Source of the DNA: Dichomitus squalens LYAD-421 SS1 | Lineage: Eukaryota; Basidiomycota; Agaricomycetes; Polyporales; Polyporaceae | NCBI RefSeq assembly: GCF_000275845.1 | Contig: NW_006766970.1 | Coordinates: 68,068 to 94,762, forward strand | DNA: 26,695 nt | Reading direction: 5' to 3' | Part shown: positions 20,535 to 26,695 of the stretch, piece by piece | Layout of the letters: each line of letters begins with the position of its first letter | How positions within the stretch are numbered: position 1 is the stretch's first letter | The notes under the pieces: model-generated | The model's input: only the letters and a program-made list of their open reading frames with translations | What the model was told of the DNA's origin: nothing | The model's database searches: none | Position numbers and translations under genes: made by a program

Positions 20535-22643
20535 ATGTCCCTTGTAATCAGCTCAGAATCTGTAGCAGCCGGTCCATGGCTGCTATGGATCATGATTGCA
20601 GCTCTTTCAGCCATAGCGTTACGGACCGCTCGTCGGCAGACTAGGTCGCCTCTGCCTCCAGGTCCACGCCCGCTCCCCCTGCTTGGAAATGCCCTCAATA
20701 TACCACGATCTAGCATCGGCCCCTCCCTGGCTAATATGAGCAAGACGTACGGTGAGCTGCCTTAGTCTGCGGTGCTGTCAGCGATGTTCACTCTGTTGGT
20801 ATCAGGCGATGTTATGCACCTTAACGTCATGGGACAACCCGTGGTGATTGTCAACACCCTCCGTCATGCAACCGAGCTGCTCGACAAGAAGGCCGCAAAC
20901 CTCTCTAGCCGTCCAGAATCTGCTATGTTTCAGCTGTAGGCCATCGTGTTTTCTCTATTCCTCCCTCGCCCTCTCATTGTGAGTTCCCACCATCAGCCTT
21001 GGCCTCAACAAATACATGGTTTTCATGCCGTACGGGCGGAGCTTGCGCGAGCATCGCCGTGCGTTCCGTGGCACGTATGGCCCCGACGCTATCGCACAAT
21101 GGCAGCCAGTCCAACTGAAGACAGCCCGCACGCTCCTGCGCCGCCTGTTGGCGAGCCCCAAGGATTTCCTGTCCCATCTGAACTTGTGAGCTCTGGCCTA
21201 GACTGTACAGGTTTACTCACTATGGTATATTGTTCCAGAGCGATCGCAGAGACTAGCATGCGTGTCAGCTACGGTATCGAACTGAAGGACGATGGGAGCG
21301 ACCGCGAATACTATGAGATGGTCGAGCGGGTGAGGCGCATCGCCGAGCCGCTGCTCCACCCGGGCGTATACATCATGCAAGCGTTCCCCTTCCTGCTCCA
21401 CCTTCCCTCCTGGCTCCCTGGGCTTCACATCAAGAGAAATGCCATGGAACAAAGGCGGGATATCGATGCCATCACGGACAAGCTGTATACCGTGGCTGCG
21501 ACAGCTGATGTGAGACATTCTGTCTGAGACGTAGAAAGCGATGCCATGAAGCATCCCTCATATATCTTGGTTGCTTCTACAGGAAAATGGCTCCCTTCGC
21601 GACTCTATGGTAGCCCGGATACTCGCTGCCGCCGATACAAAGGACGTCCATGCAGCCGAAGTTCGAGAGATGGGCCGGACCCTCACGGCGGTTGCCTGTG
21701 AGTGTGTCACCTCGTGCTTTCGCGCCTCATCCGTTCGCAACCCTATGCTGAACAGGATTCCATCGCCACAGCCGGGTCTGATACGGCACGTACCCCGTTG
21801 TTGGCCCACACCTTTTCTCTGACTCGCGGCCTCCCTGCAGACCCACGCCATCATGGAGGCGTTCTTCCTGGCCATGGCCATGCACCCGGACAAGCAACGC
21901 AAGGCGCAACAAGAGCTCGACGCAGCCGTCGGCCCCGACCGCCTACCCACGTTCTCCGACGTGGGATCGCTCCCGTACCTGAAGGCGGTCGTGAAGGAGA
22001 CGCTGCGGTGGCACATCATCCTCCCCGCAGGGCTGCCGCATGTCGCGCTGGCGGACGACGAGTACGAGGGGTACTGCATCCCCGCGGGCACGGTCGTCAA
22101 CCAGAATATATGGTGCGTGCTGACGAGTGTGTGCTCGGCCGTCCCCGCCGTGCTGAAGTCTAGGACAGGGCCATGTCCAAGGATGAGCGCGAGTATCCCG
22201 AACCGCATGCGTTTGTCCCCGAGCGCTTCCTCCCTTCGGAGGGCAATCCTCCAGCGCGGGATCCAGCAGAGTATGTGTTCGGTTTCGGGCGGAGGTCAGT
22301 GGAGTGTTCGCGTACCGTCTGAGACTGTCTGCGCTCACGACCGCGCTGTAGGATCTGCCCCGGCCGCCACTTCGCGGAGGCGTCCCTGTCCATTTACTGC
22401 GCTTCTGTCTTGCACGTCTTCGACGTCCTTCCGCCTTCGGACGAGCGCGGCAGGCCGGTAAAGATGCAGTATAGGCCCACGGACGATATGGTGTCGTAAG
22501 CGTGGCTTCACGTCCGCCTATTCCTCCCTATATGGCTGATTGTGTGATTCGGAACTAGCCACGTGCAAGGGTACGAGTATGTGATCAAGCCTCGCAAAGC
22601 GCATGCGGAACGCCTTATAGTTGAAGGGGCTGGCGATGCATGA
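20535..22643 (+). CDS. Microsomal cytochrome P450 monooxygenase
   Basis: Ten exons: 20535-20751, 20806-20935, 20997-21185, 21239-21509, 21583-21697, 21772-21785, 21841-22112, 22169-22294, 22352-22495, 22559-22643; 520 residues. It is a membrane-anchored haem monooxygenase of the large basidiomycete class often annotated as O-methylsterigmatocystin-oxidoreductase-like; the CYP family and substrate are not deducible here. Features: N-terminal membrane anchor (about 13-29), PPGP hinge (41-44), I-helix SGSDTT (308-313), ETLR (365-368), PERF (420-423), haem loop FGFGRRICPGR with Cys447. Exon 6 is only 14 nt, and the intron after it (21786-21840) must use a GC donor (ACG|GCACGT) to keep GSDTTHAIMEAFF in frame; other junctions are GT..AG. 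The gene appears functional. A reductase partner could act in the same pathway, being divergently adjacent (inference). Confidence 0.93.
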
Positions 22644-24671
22644 GATAGATCGAGACAGGCATAGCAGCTCATCCTAGTCGTGGTTCCATCGAAGATTGTT
22701 GGGCTAGCGCGGTCCAGACTCGGCTCGCCTTCGAGGCGTTCCTGTCCCTCGTACTTCCTAGCCACGATATAGTCACCGGAATCCTCCACGGTAACAGAAG
22801 CACGGTGCTGGCTTGCACGCGTGGTCACGTCCATTGATGCTGAAAAATTCTGCCAGGGTTGACATTTATGGGGGAAACAATGAGGTATATAACCATCTGT
22901 AAAGGTCAGATCAACGGTGACATAGAGCCACTGAGAGGGGTGGGGCAACGCATTAGCATGAACGCGAATGTGGACCTCGACAATGGTCGAGAGGCAGTCG
23001 ACGCCGGAGAGACGTTTCGTGCAACCGGAGCCCGATTGAAGATGTGCCTCGACGCCACTTTGGTGGGGTTTCGTCAACTGTGTATATTTTTGACTGGTGT
23101 TAGCCAACAGCGCGGACTGGAAGGACAAAAGCATAGCCAGAGAAGACCGTTGAAAGACGGTAAGACGAAGTTATGGCCTACGGCGGCGCAAAGCGTCTAT
23201 CTTCGGCAAAATGCGACTACGTACTGCTTTTGGCATGGCCGACGTCGGTCTCCAACGCTCTTAGACTTACTGGTATATCCGTACTACTGTCTAATCTCTC
23301 GCATCGCCCATAGGCTGTTACCGCGTCTCCTGCGTCATCTCTATGGCATCTCTCCGACCGGGCACGTCCTTCACGTTCGCACGCGTATCACAAGCGAGTG
23401 ATTTTTGTGACTCACGTGCGATCTGTGCGACGTGGAAGGTTGCAGCCCGGCGAGATAGAAGTCCTGGAGACACGCAGTGACACGAAGCTTACGAGCTTCC
23501 ACTCCATGCCCATGCTCGTCCGGAGCCAACGGTGCTTTCTGTGGAGGATTATGGCCGGTTTTCCAACGGCGACTCCACCACCCGCCTCCTGACGTCTGTG
23601 GCGGTGAATGTCACCCGAATTACACTGTCTGCTACCGTTTGAGCTGTGTCCCTCCTACATGACTACGGGATGAACGTCGTTCATGTATTGCGACGAGCCT
23701 GGCACCGACAGTCCCCGATACACGGGTTTTCGGCGATCGGCGTAGGCCGTCTGCAATGTGCACCCGTGCTCAGGCGCTCAACCTTCAAAACGGCAGTGGG
23801 GTCTACGCGAATGCCACCCTTCTTCCTTCTGAATCGTAGGACCTAGCGTTGGTCGTACAGAATAGGCGCTGGTCAACCCAAGAAGCGTAGATACCAAGAC
23901 ATGAGTTGTGAACGTTCGACTCGCTAGGCCCTCGTGGCTTGCACTGCAAGATCTGATCAGTCATTAGCCGCCCATTTTGACTCGGACGTGTGGCCGATCC
24001 GGCATCCAGATGCCACAGCCCAAGGCAACTCTTGTCCTGTTCTGACGATGTAGGCGAAGAACTAGGCAACTCGAACATCTTGGGCAATCTTCATGTCAAG
24101 TTCTATATCGTCGACTGCTCTCCGTCAGGTACTTCTCATGCGGCTAACTGATACTAGTCGTTGAACCCTTGATTGATATACCATGCAACTTCAATCGGGA
24201 CATCTGATTCCGTGCCTCCCTTCCCAGTCAAACCTGACACAATCCCACTCGACCGATTGGATCACTCACCGTGTATGGACTGCTCGGTTGTCTCGATACA
24301 TCACAAAGAAACAACTAGCTAACCTACCCGTGCTATGGGCACCTCCAAGTGTCATGCAGATGCAGCACTCTATGACGGTGTGTCCGTTATCTTCAGATCA
24401 TCCTCCGTTCATCCGCTGACGGTGGATGGAACATTTGATGCACTATGATGCACTATCCACAAGTCTCGTCGTCCCTGCTTCCGAGCAACATTCGACTCCC
24501 ACAGCGCTTCCATTGTAACGTCTCTTCTCTACCTGTGCAAGAATCCCCCAATTCTACCTACTACTTGCCATGACAATACCCCGGTTGACCCCCCTCTTCT
24601 GTCCCCGTACTTTCTCTTCGCAGCTTGGCGCGCTACACGACTGTCTGTCATTGCCATTTGGATGCGGCACC
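22644..24671. other. Gene-poor interval of about 2 kb
   Basis: Between the P450 stop and the membrane-protein gene no reading frame shows recognisable domains, coherent introns or codon bias like the neighbours. The longest frames (22508-23134 minus, 22859-23401 plus, 23398-23592 plus) resemble no family known to me. A short direct repeat, gatgcactat twice, lies at 24437-24456. The last few hundred bases should hold the promoter of the downstream gene. A degenerate mobile element cannot be excluded without a database search. Confidence 0.5.
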
Positions 24672-26432
24672 ATGTCGGTCCTTCACCTACGGTCTTTCTT
24701 CTTTGCTATCTGTATCCTCTTGACAGTGAACGTGTCTACCGCCATCTTGGTCAACCGCACTATTGACGACCAGGCCGGCGACGCCGTCACAGGACTCGTT
24801 CCTCAGTACTCTCCCGCATCCGCCTGGAGTCAAGGCTCAACATGTCCGACCTGTCTGGTGAAGCTCGACCCATCACAGACGTTCGACAGTACTTGGCATG
24901 ATGGCTTGTGCGACCTCGACGGCACGGGTCCCTGCACGGCGACCATACAGTTCACCGGCACTGCGGTGTACGTGTACAACGTGCTCGCAAACAGGGTTTC
25001 TGACACGGCCTCGCCGCCAACGAACTTGACCTTCTGGCTGGATGGGACGCAAGTGGGCACGTTTGTGCACACCTCTACTACGAGCACGGCCTTCAACTAC
25101 AATGCGCTCACTTTCTCTAGTACCGCGCTGGAGAACGTGGCGCATACACTCGTGATGCGATCCACCACGGATCTCCCGTCAATGATCCTATTCGATTACG
25201 TGGTGTACACCACCGACGACGACTCCGTCTCGGATTCAGCCTCCTTTCCATCATCCTCGTCGACGTCTACACCACCATCTACCAGCATCACAAACAAGGT
25301 ATTCGCCTCCGAGCGCACGGACCTAGGCCAGTGGGTTGGCATCACCTCAACAGCCGCTGCGGTACCCTCACCTTCAGGTGACGCTTCCACTTTGGCTCCA
25401 CAACAGTCAGGCTCGTCCGAAGCGTCGTTCCCATTCACCGTCACCTCTCCATCAACACAAGATGCCAATCCACAACCATCTGCGGCCTCCTCTCAGTCCA
25501 CGTCGGCCACCTCAAATACTCCTACGGTTCCTCTAGGTGCTGTCATCGGAGGCGCGGTCGGGGGTACCCTCGTACTTGTAGTCTTCGTTGTCGTTATCTT
25601 CGTTAGCCGCCGTCGACGTCGTTCTCATATCGATCCGTTCCCTCTCGAACTTGAGGCCGACAACGAGCCACTGCCGAGAGATCGCGGAGCAGAAACGACT
25701 CAAAACAGCGTCTCGACCATCGACCAAAAGGTTCGTGCTCCGAATCGGAAACGGAGCTATACGGCATCCCAGAGCCCCCTCCTTCATTCCGGGACGGAGT
25801 CCCAGTCGTACGACCGCACGCTGTCGGCATCGTCCTTCCACTGCGCCACTGTGTCGGACATGAAGCGGACCATGTCGCGGGCAGGCGATACGATCAGCGT
25901 TGTTGGCAGCGAGCGAGCCTGGGACCCTCGTCCCCTCCCCATACCCACTCCTCCGGTGCCACCCATTCCGCGTCCGCAGCGCGATTCGCTATCCGTTGCG
26001 ACACAGAATGTCCGCCGCGGGCCGTCGCTCTACTCTGCGGCGACCACGACGCCCATCAGCCCACTCGACATTGACATATCCGACTTGGGTGACTACTACA
26101 CGCCAGCTCCGTCGTTCGGCCCCGCGCGGCGCGACTCCCAAATTGAGCCCGCGCGGAGCATACGTAGGCTCCCGTCGCCCCCGATACCGCAACCCCGTGC
26201 ACCTGCCAGTGTGCCAACGCCTGCACCTGCACCTGCACCTGTGACTCCCATTACAGCCTTGGAGGCCTTCGGCCTCGACTTAAACGAGCGTCCGGACAGT
26301 CCGAGCATACGGATGATGTATGCGGAGCTGCAAGCGCTGCAGAAGCAGGTTGCGAGGCTGAAGGAAGGGGGTCCCTTTGGGGAGGCGCCGCCTGACTACG
26401 CGGAATCTGTGATAGGGTCTATATATGGTTAG
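24672..26432 (+). CDS. Single-pass type I membrane protein with lectin-like ectodomain and long cytoplasmic tail
   Basis: A single exon of 586 residues from ATG 24672; an in-frame ATG at 24570 would bury the signal peptide behind 34 extra residues, so it is not chosen. Order of features: signal peptide 1-24, ectodomain beginning VNRTIDDQAGDAVTG with CPTC, FDSTWHDG and FTGTAVYVYN motifs (about 25-185; a beta-rich family common in Agaricomycetes, function unknown), Ser/Thr/Pro-rich stalk (about 190-285, probably O-glycosylated), membrane helix 289-311 with GAVIGGAVGG small-residue packing, RRRRR stop-transfer, and a Ser/Pro-rich cytosolic tail. The tail holds a Pro-Ala repeat, a short coiled coil (about 548-565) and PPDY at 573-576, a PPxY motif of the kind bound by WW domains of Rsp5/Nedd4 ligases. 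It may be a surface sensor (inference). It lies tail-to-tail with a third FunK1 flank. Confidence 0.85.
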   Translation: MSVLHLRSFFFAICILLTVNVSTAILVNRTIDDQAGDAVTGLVPQYSPASAWSQGSTCPTCLVKLDPSQTFDSTWHDGLCDLDGTGPCTATIQFTGTAVYVYNVLANRVSDTASPPTNLTFWLDGTQVGTFVHTSTTSTAFNYNALTFSSTALENVAHTLVMRSTTDLPSMILFDYVVYTTDDDSVSDSASFPSSSSTSTPPSTSITNKVFASERTDLGQWVGITSTAAAVPSPSGDASTLAPQQSGSSEASFPFTVTSPSTQDANPQPSAASSQSTSATSNTPTVPLGAVIGGAVGGTLVLVVFVVVIFVSRRRRRSHIDPFPLELEADNEPLPRDRGAETTQNSVSTIDQKVRAPNRKRSYTASQSPLLHSGTESQSYDRTLSASSFHCATVSDMKRTMSRAGDTISVVGSERAWDPRPLPIPTPPVPPIPRPQRDSLSVATQNVRRGPSLYSAATTTPISPLDIDISDLGDYYTPAPSFGPARRDSQIEPARSIRRLPSPPIPQPRAPASVPTPAPAPAPVTPITALEAFGLDLNERPDSPSIRMMYAELQALQKQVARLKEGGPFGEAPPDYAESVIGSIYG

Positions 26433-26695
26433 CCAGGATGTGAGGTTGGACACTATGTGCGTAGACAGATATGCGTCTCGCTACAATGTACATACTATAT
26501 AGCTTGTGTAGACTTCGACACGGACGACCTTATTGAGTTGTTATCGTCTTATTTATTGGCTCGAACCGTGACGATTCTACAAAGTTTCATTGGTGATGCT
26601 ATACTGCACGAGCACAACTTGTGATGCATCTGGGTTTCGGGTCACGACTCGTGTTCACTCCGACCGTCGGAACAGACTAATTCCAAGTATATTGC
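26433..26695 (-). repeat. Third copy of the FunK1 3' flank
   Basis: Starting directly at the membrane-gene stop, the sequence aligns with about 13244-13420 (and, reversed, with about 2070-2244): shared blocks include ccagg.tgtgaggttgga, gcgtagacaga, cttgtgtagact.cgacacggacgac, ggctcgaacc and cgtgttcactccga. It carries an extra stretch (about 26530-26557) absent from the other two copies. By the spacing in copy 2, the stop codon of a third FunK1 gene on the minus strand would be expected about 200-250 bp past the right edge. Confidence 0.7.

Noticed and set aside
22508..23134. 208-codon minus-strand frame at the P450 3' end
   Set aside because: It overlaps P450 exon 10 and shows no domain, signal peptide or family resemblance; kept only as part of the unexplained interval.
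24570..24671. Upstream in-frame ATG giving a 620-residue membrane protein
   Set aside because: It would place 34 residues ahead of a good signal peptide; ATG 24672 has a favourable ACC context.

Overview
The window looks like nuclear DNA of a filamentous Agaricomycete (Basidiomycota). The genes are cut by many short introns (about 50-95 nt, GT..AG, CTNAC-type branch points), and the gene set fits: FunK1-type fungal-specific kinases, an aryl-alcohol-dehydrogenase-like aldo-keto reductase, a microsomal P450 and a single-pass membrane protein of a kind common in mushrooms. The species cannot be named from the sequence. Exon models were built by eye from reading frame, splice sites and family conservation. 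Except for the two incomplete FunK1 copies and the fragments, every model closes as one continuous frame.

Layout, left to right. (1) 1-2480: FunK1 kinase copy 1 (+, 5' end outside the window), its 3' flank, and a degraded C-terminal fragment of a membrane-protein gene on the opposite strand. (2) 2576-3029: a 454-bp element with terminal inverted repeats and a TA/TATA target duplication. (3) 3275-12421: a housekeeping block of ribosomal protein eS30 (+), EMC2 (-), the trifunctional folate enzyme FOL1 (+, divergent from EMC2 over a 213-bp shared promoter) and the autophagy kinase ATG1 (+). (4) About 12980-16884: FunK1 copy 2 (-) with the same membrane-gene fragment, forming an inverted repeat with region 1. 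A 954-bp run of N (15419-16372) interrupts this gene. (5) 17783-19278: aldo-keto reductase (-), divergent from (6) 20535-22643: cytochrome P450 (+). (7) 24672-26432: an apparently intact membrane protein with signal peptide (+), followed immediately by a third copy of the FunK1 3' flank (26433-26695), so a third convergent kinase probably starts just past the right edge.

The main discovery is a recurring convergent pair, a membrane-protein gene facing a FunK1 kinase. It is seen once apparently intact (right edge, kinase body outside the window) and twice as kinase plus membrane-gene remnant, with those two copies inverted around about 10.5 kb of essential genes. The kinase copies are mosaic: the first ~700 bp, introns included, is almost identical; then identity drops abruptly inside the last exon and recovers towards the C-terminus. 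This suggests gene conversion or diversification of a C-lobe segment.
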